Positions 22,334-32,888 are shown, counted from the first letter of the stretch. The stretch is DNA of 64,000 nucleotides from Oegoconia quadripuncta (GCA_949316235.1 OX438757.1:15625505-15689504); one strand, 5' to 3'. Notes: generated by a model from the letters alone, not told the origin. Numbers and translations: made by a program.

Positions 22334-22765
22334 CTAGCTAAACGGCAAAGTTTCAGTGTTCGAACGCAAACATTTTTACTTTAAAATCTCGCTACAATTT
22401 AAATAAGCGACAGAGAAAATATTCTATTTTATTCAAACGTTAGACAATAGGCTTAATTCCTCCCCCCCACTACACCCTTAATTAGTTTTAGTACAGGTAT
22501 GCAAAATGGCGGCGCAAATTAAACATGCCAAGTAAACACGTCGATACGTGCACGAGTGTTTGCTTATAGACAATACAATACACCACAGTCACAATTGACA
22601 GTGTTAATTTTGACTCCAAATTGTATTTAGTTAAACGAGAACTTAAACAGAATTATTGAGAGGTCTAAGTTGTCGTGTTTCAATCACAGGGATGGGACTT
22701 ATTTACAATACACATCCAAGTACACATGCATTTGTTTGGTGTGCAGTGTGGTGTGTGGTGGTGCA

Positions 22766-23008
22766 GACGACCTGTTTGGTGTAGTGGTTAAAAATTCTGG
22801 CTGCTATACCAAAAGGTCGCGGCTTCGAATCCCGCTAGGGGCGTATGTTTGTATGATGAATACAGACATGTGTTCCCGAGTTATGGATGTTTTTCATTTA
22901 TTTATTTACAAAAAAAATGGTATCCATAATACAAGCCTAGTCGCTTAGTGTGGAACTAGATGGCGCTGTGTGTATGTGCAAAGATATGTATTATTATTAT
23001 TATTATTT
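22766..23008 (+). mobile_element. SINE B, full-length
   Basis: The tRNA-like head GACGACCTGTTTGGTGTAGT (box A) and CTTCGAATCCCGCTAGGGG (box B) are followed by TTCCCGAGTTATGGATGTTT, TTAGTGTGGAACTAGATGGC and an (ATT)n tail. Confidence 0.85.
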
Positions 23009-23014
23009 GGTGTG

Positions 23015-23145
23015 TATGTAGAACACATCCTGGATTAACAGGATTTTTTATCCCGATAAAGCGAGTAGTTTCCGCGGGATAAATAAATTAAACATGATGT
23101 GATAAAGTTAATCCAGGCAGTCAAAACAGCGGGCGGAAAGCTATA
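23015..23145 (-). mobile_element. Dispersed repeat, family K (minus)
   Basis: CCGATAAAGCGAGTAGTTTC, AGTTAATCCAGGCAG and GCGGGCGGAAAGCTATA are the reverse-oriented 5' part of a common lepidopteran repeat whose other end reads TTTCGCATTTATAATATTA. The plus-oriented relative is at 56,468. Confidence 0.5.
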
Positions 23146-23477
23146 TATGAAAATCAACCTTAATATATCAAATGAGGGCACTGGATAAGTAACGCCTTCT
23201 TAAGCAAAATGATCGTCGATCACATGAAACTACGCATTGAAAAACTATTTTACGATAAAATGTCGAAGGGCACAACTTTAGAATTCCCTAAACATGTACG
23301 ATAAAGACATTCCCTAAGCACCAGGATATAAAAGGAACGTTTAAAGCACAGTAATCAATCACACAGGGCTTGACAACTTTGTCACTTTGCGATGTTTTAC
23401 ATGTAAATTTATCGTGTGCAAACTTTCTGTATCTTTAGATTAGCTTTTAGAAGCCTTTTTGATCCATGCCGAAAAAC

Positions 23478-23560
23478 GATGGATGTTATGTGTTTGACGT
23501 CGTTGTGTGTGTCCAGTCTTTGTCCGGATGTACCTCAGAAATTGAGTGCAAGTTTTTAAA
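23478..23560 (+). repeat. Family H fragment
   Basis: TTATGTGTTTGACGTCGTTG and CCAGTCTTTGTCCGGATGTA match 10,517 and 59,950. Confidence 0.5.
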
Positions 23561-23740
23561 CGAAAAACTACAAGGTTGGTACTAGATACTATGACTCACG
23601 CAAGTGAGTTAGTTATACGGCGTATTCTTCAATCGAGTACTTACAAGTTCCCATTATTAACTACGTTGCCAATATGAGTTATGTTTATCCTAATAAATTC
23701 TACAAAATAAAGGTTTGATCTTAGCCGTGTTTGATTAACT

Positions 23741-23822
23741 TTCCGGGACACATCACCAGACACAATAGAAGTCTTATTGTTATCACGTCTAGAGGCGTGA
23801 TGTGTCCCGGAATTTGTTCACA
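23741..23822. repeat. Perfect 16-bp inverted repeat
   Basis: TTCCGGGACACATCAC (23,741-23,756) is exactly complementary to GTGATGTGTCCCGGAA (23,807-23,822) across a 50-bp spacer. Probably the ends of a tiny MITE. Confidence 0.7.
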
Positions 23823-23864
23823 CAGTTATTTGACGCATTTCGAAGATTCATTGTATTTTGCGTG

Positions 23865-24030
23865 ATGCGTGGATTTCCTATTTTGACAATGTCCAAAAAC
23901 GATGCTGAAATAGTGCCAAATAATGTCTAAAGGAAAAAATTAGTGCCACTATAATTTAACAGTTATTCAATATTTTAAATGAGTATTCTTTCATCACGTA
24001 TTGCAGAGATCCATATTTCTCAAAAGCAGA
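23865..24030 (+). repeat. Dispersed repeat shared with 63,665-63,840
   Basis: AATAGTGCCAAATAATGTCT, AATTTAACAGTTATTCAATA and TTGCAGAGATCCATA are collinear in both places. Together with the 22,292/63,430 match, both loci may hold one longer old element. Confidence 0.55.
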
Positions 24031-24299
24031 CTGTTTTATATGTTATTATAATTTGTATTCCAAAGAATTGTGTGTAAATTCCGAATTCGAATCATACAAG
24101 TCCATAAACAGTATTTCAAAAACAACAGAGTTATTCAGATGTCTTTAAAAACGGAGCTGCGCAGATTTATTGTCAGTTTGTGAAAAGGTACAGTATCGCT
24201 CGCTAATGGAAAACAGGAAAATACTGAGAACTTTTGTGTAAAACGCACATATCATCCAGTTTGAGCTTTAAGCGAGTCTCTCATTGTCTCTATTGATAT

Positions 24300-24602
24300 G
24301 TCCCAATATGTCATTAGTTCAGTTCCCAATTTGGGAGGTCCGGGTTCAATTCCCAGGCAGGCCATGTAACAATGAGTTTTTAAGTATGACTTAATTACAT
24401 GTGCATTTATCCGACTGCTCCTGAACGGTGAAGGAAAACATCGTGAAGAAACATGCATGCCCGAGATATAAAAAAACCAAAGGCATATGAAATCCCCAAC
24501 CCGCAAAGGACCAGCGTGGTGGGCTACGGCCCATACTCCTTCATAAACGAGGGAAGGGCATATCCCTGCAGTGGGATGTTTACGGGCTGATGATGAATAT
24601 GT
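24300..24602 (+). mobile_element. SINE C (tRNA-like head, RTE-like tail)
   Basis: A box B-like GGTCCGGGTTCAATTCCCAG is followed by GAAGGAAAACATCGTGAAGA, AACATGCATGCCCGAGATAT, CAGCGTGGTGGGCTACGGCC, and then AGGGCATATCCCTGCAGTGG leading to GGGCTGATGATGAA. The last part resembles the 3' end of the LINE at 21,376 (GGCCTTTGTCCAGCAGCGGA ... TGATGATGA), so that LINE type may have mobilised it. The left breakpoint of the tandem duplication falls in its TGATGA tail. Confidence 0.65.
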
Positions 24603-24631
24603 CATTAATTAGTCATTCATTGCACACATTT

Positions 24632-24833
24632 ATCGCCTCTGTGGCTCAATGTAAACAACATGGTATTTACGAATCAGAGGTCGTCGGTTCGATGCGGGGT
24701 ATATGTTTAGTAGTTGGTTTGATATATAGTAAGGCATTTTAAAAATGTCCACCTGGCTAGCTATCCACCATCTTATCTAAGTCTGCCGTCAAACAGCAAT
24801 GTTAATAGCATGTTATGTTTCGTTTGTCAGAGG
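24632..24833 (+). mobile_element. SINE A, 3'-truncated, copy 1
   Basis: The head (CGCCTCTGTGGCTCAATG) and body run to CGTTTGTCAGAGG, where another SINE A begins directly. The box B is damaged (GTCGGTTCGATGCGGGG). Confidence 0.85.
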
Positions 24834-25158
24834 TAGCCGCCTCTGTGGCACAATGTAAACAACATTGGATTTACGATTCGGAGGTCGCGGGTTCTATCCC
24901 CAACGGGGTACGTGTTTAGTACTCGGTTTGGTTGGTGGCATTGCAAATGTCCGCCAGCTAGCTACCACCATCTGATCTAAGTCTGCCGCCAAACAGCAAT
25001 GTTAATAGCATGTTGTGTGTCGTTTGTCAGAAATAAGATAGCCTGTCCTCTAAATAAGATGGGGTTCCGGGTCAGTACGCTTCCAAATCTTCACCTTCAT
25101 CTTCACTAAACATCAGTTGTGATAGAGGTTAAAGTGCTACATTGTACATAAAAAAAAG
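24834..25158 (+). mobile_element. SINE A, full-length, inserted in tandem, copy 1
   Basis: The head TAGCCGCCTCTGTGGCACAA and box B GGGTTCTATCCCCAACGGGG are followed by the full body and ACATTGTACATAAAAAAAAG. Immediately after, TTTTTTTATGTACAACGTAA is nearly the reverse complement of its end, forming a short hairpin. Confidence 0.88.
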
Positions 25159-25310
25159 GTTTTTTTATGTACAACGTAATGTCTTTATTTCCAATAAGAC
25201 CTAACAAAAAACATTTTATATTTTTTATATAGATTACTGTTAATATTGCACCGCTTAGACGGTTGGTAGCAATATGAATATTCATTTACGATGTGCAAAC
25301 CTAACATTAC

Positions 25311-25690
25311 TGTTTCTTTTTTTTTTTATGAGAGGGCGGCAAACGAGCATGCGGGTCACCTGATGGAAAGCAATCACCGCCGCCCATGGACACCCGCAAC
25401 ACCAAAAGGGTCACAGATGCGTTGCCGGCCTTTGAGGAAGATGTAGGCTCGTTTCTTGAAGGTTCCAATGTCGTACTCGTTCGGGAATACCGCTGCCGGA
25501 AGTCCGTTCCACAGAGTGGTCGTACGTGGTAAGAAGTTTCTTGAGAAACGTACAGTGGTATAAACGTTACCGCGCCATTTTTGGCGATACCTGCTGGTAT
25601 TGGTTCCCTTCTTGTAGCAAACCACGTATTGTGATAGTGATACGACAGTCCAAATATAAATGAAATTTTCACATTCAATTATTATAATCA
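25311..25690 (-). pseudogene. CR1-like LINE: reverse transcriptase C-terminus and 3' end, copy 1
   Basis: The minus-strand frame (about 25,700-25,374) contains [40 protein letters not shown] and [23 protein letters not shown]-x-x-F-L-P-R-T-x-x-x-W-N-x-L-P-x-x-V-F-P is the signature of the C-terminal tail of CR1/Jockey-group reverse transcriptases. The element ends with the 3' UTR and an A run (T run at 25,318-25,327). It is 5'-truncated, so no catalytic domain remains. About 65 codons after GTNTS read as continuous LINE protein. Confidence 0.8.
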
Positions 25691-26577
25691 TTGTCAACAA
25701 TGTGAATGATATGAACTATGAACACACTTGGGGCATAGCCTCCTCTACTACTACTCCACAATAATTTTGACACGGCCTTCAACTCGCTCAAGGAAGAAAA
25801 TCTGCGGAACCTATTCAAGTTTAGGCATATGCCCTTATCAAATCCTATGTATTTCGATTAGAAAAGTGTATATGAATATGCTGAATAATTTTCATTATTA
25901 ACACGTAAAATTATCAGCAAGACGCTAAAACTGCCTATTTCTTTGTCTACTTTTTAGTGGTCATACTGTTTTTTATCCGACTGCCCAAGGAAGGAGGGTA
26001 ATGTTTTTCGAGTGTATGTATGTATTTTCCCAAATAGTTTCAACTAAAGGTAATACAAGAAATTGTTTCGAATCGCATGAAGGTAGCGCGTTTTGGTTAC
26101 TGTTGTAACCACGGACAGTAGACTGTTTTATTTTTGGTTACAGATTTAACCACGGACGGTTGAGTGAATACGTTGTAGGTGGTAACACATATACATACAG
26201 GCGTATTGAATACATTACCCAACTTTTGGAGTTGTCGTAAAATGAAATAAACTTGGGGACACCATTTTTCAAATAAGTCGGTTTCACGTTATACTTACGA
26301 TATACAAGTCCACTGATGTAGGACTTAAAACTTTCTTTCAAAGGGACTGTTCGTAGCGGATGGACACGACGAAAATTCCATCAGAAGTTTCAGACCGTCC
26401 ACATAGTTGTGAAAGATTTTCTCTCTAAGTTTCAAACTATTCTTACATACTTGAAGAAGTGTAGCCACTCGTCGCTTATGTTATGATTGATGTTTGCTTC
26501 TTGCACGTTCTGATATAACTTGGCCTAGTTTATCAAATGGTATCCCGCTCAGCATGACTTGTAGCCACAGACGATTA
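25691..26577. other. No element identified
   Basis: AAGGAAGGAGGGTAATGTTT at 25,987 recurs near 53,742 and, in reverse, near 62,865, marking old LINE debris. A weak direct repeat (TTGGTTACTGTTGTAACCAC, TTTGGTTACAGATTTAACCA) lies at 26,093-26,155. No gene recognised. Confidence 0.4.
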
Positions 26578-26760
26578 AGTGTGCCCGCCCACGACCGATT
26601 TTTGTAGGGTAGGATAATCGGGTCGATTTTTTCGTCAATACTTTTATTACCGATATTGTGACCGATTTTTTGTAGGACGTGGGCGTTGAAATATTGCAAT
26701 AGTACGTTCCATTTTTCTTCTACAAAAAATCTTTCGCCGATTATCGGTCGTGCGGGCAAC
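26578..26760. mobile_element. MITE with TGCCCGC termini, copy 1
   Basis: GTGTGCCCGCCCACGACCGA at the left pairs with ATTATCGGTCGTGCGGGCAA at the right; TTTTTGTAGG and CTACAAAAAA pair just inside. The interior carries an echo (GACCGATTTTTTGTAGGACG). No transposase. A 92-codon minus-strand frame runs through it but is a by-product. Confidence 0.65.
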
Positions 26761-26882
26761 CTAAGGAGTAGGATTACCTACTACTACTTTGTCCACTGAG
26801 ACAAACCTTTAATTTGTGTTTTTTATATGACAGTTATGTTGTTTATTCCTTTTTAGGAATCCGTATCTTGACTATCTCTCTC

Positions 26883-26925
26883 ATCAATTTAAGAGCTATG
26901 CTCTTGTCGGTGGAGTGGATGAGGT
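26883..26925 (-). mobile_element. RTE-like LINE 3' scrap, copy 1
   Basis: AATTTAAGAGCTATGCTCTT plus GTCGGTGGAGT matches 43,930-43,965 exactly over about 30 bp. On the minus strand it encodes the ending HRQEHSS then stop. Confidence 0.6.
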
Positions 26926-26944
26926 GGAGAGTATTTGTATTGTA

Positions 26945-27241
26945 TTATAAATTGATCCGTAAATGACCATTTTAATCTAGTATAATTGAAAAATCGAACT
27001 AAGGTATATTTTTGTTAAATTACACAGAAAACTTAGAAAAAATGCCAATAGAGAATTACTTTAATACATTTTATTTTTAATACATTTAAAAAATACACTG
27101 TATCGACTTAGGATGTGTACCCCCGCCCTGACTCGATTGGTATTTTTTCTAAGTTTTCTGTGAAATTTAACAAAAAATATACCTTAGTTCGATTTTTCAA
27201 TTACACTAGATTAAAATGGTCATTTACGGATCAATTTACAA
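26945..27241. repeat. Foldback element, about 105-bp arms, copy 1
   Basis: 26,945-27,049 (from TTATAAATTGATCCG to AAAATGCCAAT) is the reverse complement of 27,136-27,241 with roughly 95% identity. An 86-bp loop separates them. Outside the arms, AGAGTATTTGTATTG on the left pairs with CAATACAAATACTCT of the LINE tail on the right, so the inverted pairing continues after a 5-bp offset. Confidence 0.82.
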
Positions 27242-27400
27242 TACAATGCAATACAAATACTCTTTATTGCGCAAAATAATTTACAATAATTATTGATGAT
27301 AACAATAGAACACAATTAGGCGGTCTTATCAGTAAAAGCGATCTCTTCCAGACAACCCACAGTTATGGGACATTTGCAGGTTGAAAAACAGGTAGGGTGC
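27242..27400 (-). mobile_element. Family F LINE 3' end, copy 1
   Basis: CAATACAATGCAATACAAAT then ACTCTTTATTGCGCAAAATA then AGGCGGTCTTATCAGTAAAA and GCGATCTCTTCCAGACAACC. The last motifs recur at 43,295-43,325. The tail is a CAATA-type simple repeat. Confidence 0.6.
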
Positions 27401-27494
27401 ACGATACTACCAACTAAATAAATAATAATAGATAAGTATGCATAAATATAATAATAATATCATATTAATAGACTTACTTAATAATATAAATATA

Positions 27495-27856
27495 CAGTGT
27501 GGAAAGATAAGTCGGGCCCTGGAGGGAAACTCCCTTAAATCCTTAAGCTGGCTCATTTTAGTTAAAGGAGACATTCCTTTATTTTTAAAAAGAAACAAAA
27601 CTGCATTCAAAGATTTTCTAAAACTCGCTTACCTCGCCCGGGACTCGAACGAACTAAAATTAAAAAACAAACACTCCCTGTTTTATTATACTAATCGATA
27701 GTATTATTATTCAGGATAAAATTTCTTAAAAATAAAAATGATCGTTAAATCTAACATTAACTTTATTTTACTATCAATTTGTTACAGTTAAATTATTTAA
27801 CTGATAAATTGTTGGAAATTTTTTCCCTCCAGGGCCCGACTTATCTTTCCACACTG
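27495..27856. mobile_element. Mariner-like MITE with 35-bp perfect TIRs, copy 1
   Basis: The left end CAGTGTGGAAAGATAAGTCG (27,495-27,529) is perfectly inverted at 27,822-27,856. TATA flanks both ends, consistent with a TA target-site duplication. It is 362 bp with no transposase. The crisp termini suggest recent activity of a Tc1/mariner-type enzyme elsewhere in the genome. Confidence 0.88.
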
Positions 27857-28293
27857 TATATAAATAAATAAATATATATAAATACTTAATATTTACATAC
27901 ATTTTTAAGACGCACTGTACTTATTATGCCTCAAACAAACATGAGAACCGCCCCCCGAACTCGATGACTGGATCCGCACTTGAGTCAGTCCTCCTTAAGA
28001 CTCAGCCGCCTATACATATAGCGGTAGACATTTACCACAAATGCTTTGAGAATAATCGTTGTATTATTTCACTTCTATCGCATTGAAATTTGCTTTGGTT
28101 CGTTCCTTTCAAAGGCGATCCAACCTCTTACCCAATATAGGAAGGTCTCGAACGGCCGAGACAGGATGTGATTATTTGTGAATTGTTATCCACCGAAAAT
28201 TAGATGAAAGTAATACTTTTCGGTGACGTTTGAAAAAAAAAAACGCCTTAACCAATACCTCGTAACTATGTTTATATATAAATTAATAATATA
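27857..28293. other. No recognisable feature, copy 1
   Basis: Includes AT-rich TAAATAAATAAATATATATA and the A run whose length differs between the two duplication copies. Confidence 0.4.
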
Positions 28294-28668
28294 TTATGTC
28301 TTTACCTATGAAATTGGAGTTTTTTCTTCGTTAATCATATGTACCAATTCCTGCGATTTTCCACACTATATCCAAATTTGTTTTTTATTTGGAAAATGGA
28401 ATATTATTTCAAGGTTTCACATGAAATATTTTTTAATTTCTGGGCTAAATCACATAATAAAAAAAAATTGAACAGAGCTCTTTTCATGTGCTTCCCATAA
28501 TCATTTCTTAGATTCGCTGAAACTTTTATAAAGCGGTTACTTTTAAAAATTAACACTGCCTATACTTAACTTAATGTTATCCGATAATACACACAAAATT
28601 TAGCTAAATTTGGATTTGCCGTTCCCAAAAAAAATCAAAAATGTTTATATGGAGAAAACAGTCTTAGT
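28294..28668 (+). mobile_element. Family E mariner-type MITE, 3'-truncated, copy 1
   Basis: TCTTTACCTATGAAATTGGA through GGAGAAAACAGTCTTAGTAT. The right terminal repeat (ACGCCAATTTCATAGG) is missing. Confidence 0.75.
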
Positions 28669-29110
28669 ATAAAACTTTTATATATAAAACGAGCCAAGTG
28701 CATGTGTACGGTATATGGTTCCGTACTTGCACTCTCATTATGCGGCTTTCTGTTGTATATAATAAATAATTTTCAATAGCAAAAATTAGCATAGCTGAAT
28801 ATTTCTAAACGGATCCCCGAGTCGAGAAACTATTCGAGATAACCTCTAATATTTTTGAATGACCTATCCAACGGCATCTCACACTATGAGATACAAAAAT
28901 AGAAGATAGAAAATTGTGGCCCACGGTACGTGTATGCGAGGTATCCTAAAAAAATATTTTTCAGGATTTTATTTTATGCCAAATGACATGTAATTACGTT
29001 TTTTAGTACTAAGAGCCACTGAGCTAAACCTCGGACAGACAAACACACGGACGTGGCGAAACTATAAAGGTTTCTTGTTGACTACGAAACCTAAAGAAGG
29101 TGTACGCGTC
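28669..29110 (+). mobile_element. Old non-LTR-type repeat, copy 1
   Basis: ATATGGTTCCGTACTTGCAC, TGACCTATCCAACGGCATCT and CGGACAGACAAACACACGGA, then GTGGCGAAACTATAAAGGTT. This series is characteristic of an old, common lepidopteran LINE 3' region. No frame remains. Confidence 0.5.
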
Positions 29111-29134
29111 GACTTTACTAAAATCATATTAGCG

Positions 29135-29641
29135 TTTTTTCATGCACAACAGGTTTGCACTTGACCTAAATCACTTCGGATCAGTGACGGATTAACCCTT
29201 AATCAAATTAAGCAATTGCCTAGGGCATCACGTCTGGGGGGGCACCAGAAGAAGCATAAATAAATAAACTATGCTTTGGTTTTTATGGTTGTCGCACACT
29301 CCACTTCTAAGATACGTTATCTATCTCATCATCTTATTCTACAAAAAAACTAATGTCTTTAGGCGGTAAAGGTTTAAAGACCGATTCTAGTTGACATACG
29401 GATTGGGGGGCCCACAGGCGTGGATTGCTTAGGGCATCAAGTAGTCTTAATCCGTCACTGCTTCGGATGTTAAGTGAAGATGAGACCGCAGGTGGACGAA
29501 ACGACACCTGGAAACCCCATCTTATTTATTTCTAACAACCGGAACACAACAATGCTATTAAAATTGCTGTTTGGCGGCAGACTTAGATAAGATGGTGGTA
29601 GCTAGTCAGGCGGACATTTAAAATGGCTTACCACTAACCAA
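29135..29641 (-). mobile_element. SINE A, head lost, split by a hAT-like MITE, copy 1
   Basis: The 3' end (TTTTTTCATGCACAACAGGT) is at the left and the body resumes at 29,469 (TTAAGTGAAGATGAGACCGC) after a 279-bp insertion. It ends at 29,641 within the body, so the tRNA-like head is absent. Confidence 0.85.
29182..29460. mobile_element. hAT-like MITE, 279 bp, with 8-bp TSD, copy 1
   Basis: The terminal inverted repeats CAGTGACGGATTAA (29,182-29,195) and TTAATCCGTCACTG (29,447-29,460) are perfect. The flanking octamer CTTCGGAT occurs at 29,174-29,181 and 29,461-29,468. Eight-base duplications and CAGTG-type ends are hallmarks of the hAT superfamily. No transposase. Confidence 0.9.
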
Positions 29642-30381
29642 TGCCATTTAGTCTGCTATTATTATGTTAAAACACACTTCTTTACATTGGACCTTGAACT
29701 CGCAAAGATCAATAGCTGATACGAGAAACGAGCAAACTTCACTGGACAAAACTCAGACAAAGTGAAATTCCCCAAAATCTAATGACGGAGGCATTCATGC
29801 GGCAACAATTTGATTTACCCGTATTTCGGGGTAAAAAACGACGTTTCCGGGCACAAAGGAGGCGGTATTAAAACTCTACAGTTGACCTGTTTGTAGGCTG
29901 GCTGGATTAACTGATTATACGCCCAGTGAACCGATATGGCGAGACTTGTCTTTGATCTAATAGTACATTTTTAAACCTGAGGTTTTGCGGTAAAACAATT
30001 ATTGTGCTGTAATGAGAAATGCTTAAATAAATTCAACCAGCATAAAAAAATCATTGATTGGATTAGATTACATTCATTTATTTAATTTTTACTTTTTGAC
30101 ATATCCCATATATGTCAAAAAGTAATGTTAAATTATGAAATTATTAAAAATTGTTTATTTTCTCACTACAAATGACGTTTTACAAAGTTATTTTAGGACT
30201 AGGTAATACATAGAACACATTTGTGGGAAGACTGGTGCCTTAAAAGCTAGAACCAGAATTACAGGTCACCATGCCCCCCGGCTATAGACATATTAGAGCA
30301 GAGATATGGTGATTGATAAAGAAACAATTAAATAATTTTGTAACTAGTACATTCTCTAATTTATTTGTATTTCTTTTTTAA
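29642..30381. repeat. Featureless apart from a 15-bp hairpin, copy 1
   Basis: TACTTTTTGACATAT (30,090-30,104) pairs perfectly with ATATGTCAAAAAGTA (30,110-30,124), with a 5-nt loop. Nothing else is recognised. Confidence 0.5.
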
Positions 30382-30440
30382 CCCCCAAGGGAAAACGATG
30401 TGTGTTATGTGTTTGATGGCGATGCATGTGTGTCGTCATG
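30382..30440 (+). repeat. Family H fragment, copy 1
   Basis: CCCCCAAGGGAAAACGATGT and GTTATGTGTTTGATGGCGAT resemble the start of family H. Confidence 0.45.
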
Positions 30441-30448
30441 TAACTTGT

Positions 30449-30546
30449 GACGACCGGTTGGTGTAGTGGGTGGTGACCCTGTCTGCGAAACCAACGGTTG
30501 CTGGTTCGAATCCCGCTAGGGGTAAATGTTTGGGTGATGAATATGT
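30449..30546 (+). mobile_element. SINE B head, cut by the duplication junction
   Basis: GACGACCGGTTGGTGTAGTG (box A) and GGTTCGAATCCCGCTAGGGG (box B) run to GGGTGATGAATATGT, where copy 2 of the tandem unit starts. Confidence 0.85.
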
Positions 30547-30575
30547 CATTAATTAGTCATTCATTGCACACATTT

Positions 30576-30777
30576 ATCGCCTCTGTGGCTCAATGTAAAC
30601 AACATGGTATTTACGAATCAGAGGTCGTCGGTTCGATGCGGGGTATATGTTTAGTAGTTGGTTTGATATATAGTAAGGCATTTTAAAAATGTCCACCTGG
30701 CTAGCTATCCACCATCTTATCTAAGTCTGCCGTCAAACAGCAATGTTAATAGCATGTTATGTTTCGTTTGTCAGAGG
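30576..30777 (+). mobile_element. SINE A, 3'-truncated, copy 2
   Basis: Duplicate of 24,632-24,833; no difference seen. Confidence 0.85.
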
Positions 30778-31102
30778 TAGCCGCCTCTGTGGCACAATGT
30801 AAACAACATTGGATTTACGATTCGGAGGTCGCGGGTTCTATCCCCAACGGGGTACATGTTTAGTACTCGGTTTGGTTGGTGGCATTGCAAATGTCCGCCA
30901 GCTAGCTACCACCATCTGATCTAAGTCTGCCGCCAAACAGCAATGTTAATAGCATGTTGTGTGTCGTTTGTCAGAAATAAGATAGCCTGTCCTCTAAATA
31001 AGATGGGGTTCCGGGTCAGTACGCTTCCAAATCTTCACCTTCATCTTCACTAAACATCAGTTGTGATAGAGGTTAAAGTGCTACATTGTACATAAAAAAA
31101 AG
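30778..31102 (+). mobile_element. SINE A, full-length, copy 2
   Basis: Duplicate of 24,834-25,158. It carries A at 30,856 where copy 1 has G; the A matches other family members (GGGGTACATGTTTA), so copy 1 probably holds the new mutation. Confidence 0.88.
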
Positions 31103-31254
31103 GTTTTTTTATGTACAACGTAATGTCTTTATTTCCAATAAGACCTAACAAAAAACATTTTATATTTTTTATATAGATTACTGTTAATATTGCACCGCTT
31201 AGACGGTTGGTAGCAATATGAATATTCATTTACGATGTGCAAACCTAACATTAC

Positions 31255-31634
31255 TGTTTCTTTTTTTTTTTATGAGAGGGCGGCAAACGAGCATGCGGGT
31301 CACCTGATGGAAAGCAATCACCGCCGCCCATGGACACCCGCAACACCAAAAGGGTCACAGATGCGTTGCCGGCCTTTGAGGAAGATGTAGGCTCGTTTCT
31401 TGAAGGTTCCAATGTCGTACTCGTTCGGGAATACCGCTGCCGGAAGTCCGTTCCACAGAGTGGTCGTACGTGGTAAGAAGTTTCTTGAGAAACGTACAGT
31501 GGTATAAACGTTACCGCGCCATTTTTGGCGATACCTGCTGGTATTGGTTCCCTTCTTGTAGCAAACCACGTATTGTGATAGTGATACGACAGTCCAAATA
31601 TAAATGAAATTTTCACATTCAATTATTATAATCA
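31255..31634 (-). pseudogene. CR1-like LINE reverse transcriptase C-terminus, copy 2
   Basis: Duplicate of 25,311-25,690. The frames in the two copies translate to identical peptides, including [18 protein letters not shown]. Confidence 0.8.
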
Positions 31635-32521
31635 TTGTCAACAATGTGAATGATATGAACTATGAACACACTTGGGGCATAGCCTCCTCTACTACTACTC
31701 CACAATAATTTTGACACGGCCTTCAACTCGCTCAAGGAAGAAAATCTGCGGAACCTATTCAAGTTTAGGCATATGCCCTTATCAAATCCTATGTATTTCG
31801 ATTAGAAAAGTGTATATGAATATGCTGAATAATTTTCATTATTAACACGTAAAATTATCAGCAAGACGCTAAAACTGCCTATTTCTTTGTCTACTTTTTA
31901 GTGGTCATACTGTTTTTTATCCGACTGCCCAAGGAAGGAGGGTAATGTTTTTCGAGTGTATGTATGTATTTTCCCAAATAGTTTCAACTAAAGGTAATAC
32001 AAGAAATTGTTTCGAATCGCATGAAGGTAGCGCGTTTTGGTTACTGTTGTAACCACGGACAGTAGACTGTTTTATTTTTGGTTACAGATTTAACCACGGA
32101 CGGTTGAGTGAATACGTTGTAGGTGGTAACACATATACATACAGGCGTATTGAATACATTACCCAACTTTTGGAGTTGTCGTAAAATGAAATAAACTTGG
32201 GGACACCATTTTTCAAATAAGTCGGTTTCACGTTATACTTACGATATACAAGTCCACTGATGTAGGACTTAAAACTTTCTTTCAAAGGGACTGTTCGTAG
32301 CGGATGGACACGACGAAAATTCCATCAGAAGTTTCAGACCGTCCACATAGTTGTGAAAGATTTTCTCTCTAAGTTTCAAACTATTCTTACATACTTGAAG
32401 AAGTGTAGCCACTCGTCGCTTATGTTATGATTGATGTTTGCTTCTTGCACGTTCTGATATAACTTGGCCTAGTTTATCAAATGGTATCCCGCTCAGCATG
32501 ACTTGTAGCCACAGACGATTA

Positions 32522-32704
32522 AGTGTGCCCGCCCACGACCGATTTTTGTAGGGTAGGATAATCGGGTCGATTTTTTCGTCAATACTTTTATTACCGATAT
32601 TGTGACCGATTTTTTGTAGGACGTGGGCGTTGAAATATTGCAATAGTACGTTCCATTTTTCTTCTACAAAAAATCTTTCGCCGATTATCGGTCGTGCGGG
32701 CAAC
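32522..32704. mobile_element. MITE with TGCCCGC termini, copy 2
   Basis: Duplicate of 26,578-26,760. Confidence 0.65.
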
Positions 32705-32826
32705 CTAAGGAGTAGGATTACCTACTACTACTTTGTCCACTGAGACAAACCTTTAATTTGTGTTTTTTATATGACAGTTATGTTGTTTATTCCTTTTTAG
32801 GAATCCGTATCTTGACTATCTCTCTC

Positions 32827-32869
32827 ATCAATTTAAGAGCTATGCTCTTGTCGGTGGAGTGGATGAGGT
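32827..32869 (-). mobile_element. RTE-like LINE 3' scrap, copy 2
   Basis: Duplicate of 26,883-26,925. Confidence 0.6.
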
Positions 32870-32888
32870 GGAGAGTATTTGTATTGTA

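Larger units (their letters stand above)
24591..30534. repeat. Tandem duplication, copy 1 (5,944 bp)
   Basis: Every landmark in this interval reappears 5,944 (later 5,943) bp downstream. The unit starts at TGATGAATATGT (24,591-24,602). The same 12-mer starts copy 2 (30,535-30,546) and follows it (36,478-36,489). The only differences I saw are G at 24,912 versus A at 30,856, and a run of 11 A at 28,233 versus 10 A at 34,177. The unit contains SINEs A and B, LINE ends and MITEs but no host gene. Confidence 0.95.

Noticed and set aside
26481..26759. A 92-codon minus-strand frame
   Set aside because: It lies across a MITE with inverted ends; codons near both ends are the inverted repeats themselves.
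28223..28471. Frame that is 82 codons in one duplication copy and 67 in the other
   Set aside because: The difference is only the one-base A-run change upstream; the shared part is family E MITE sequence, not a gene.
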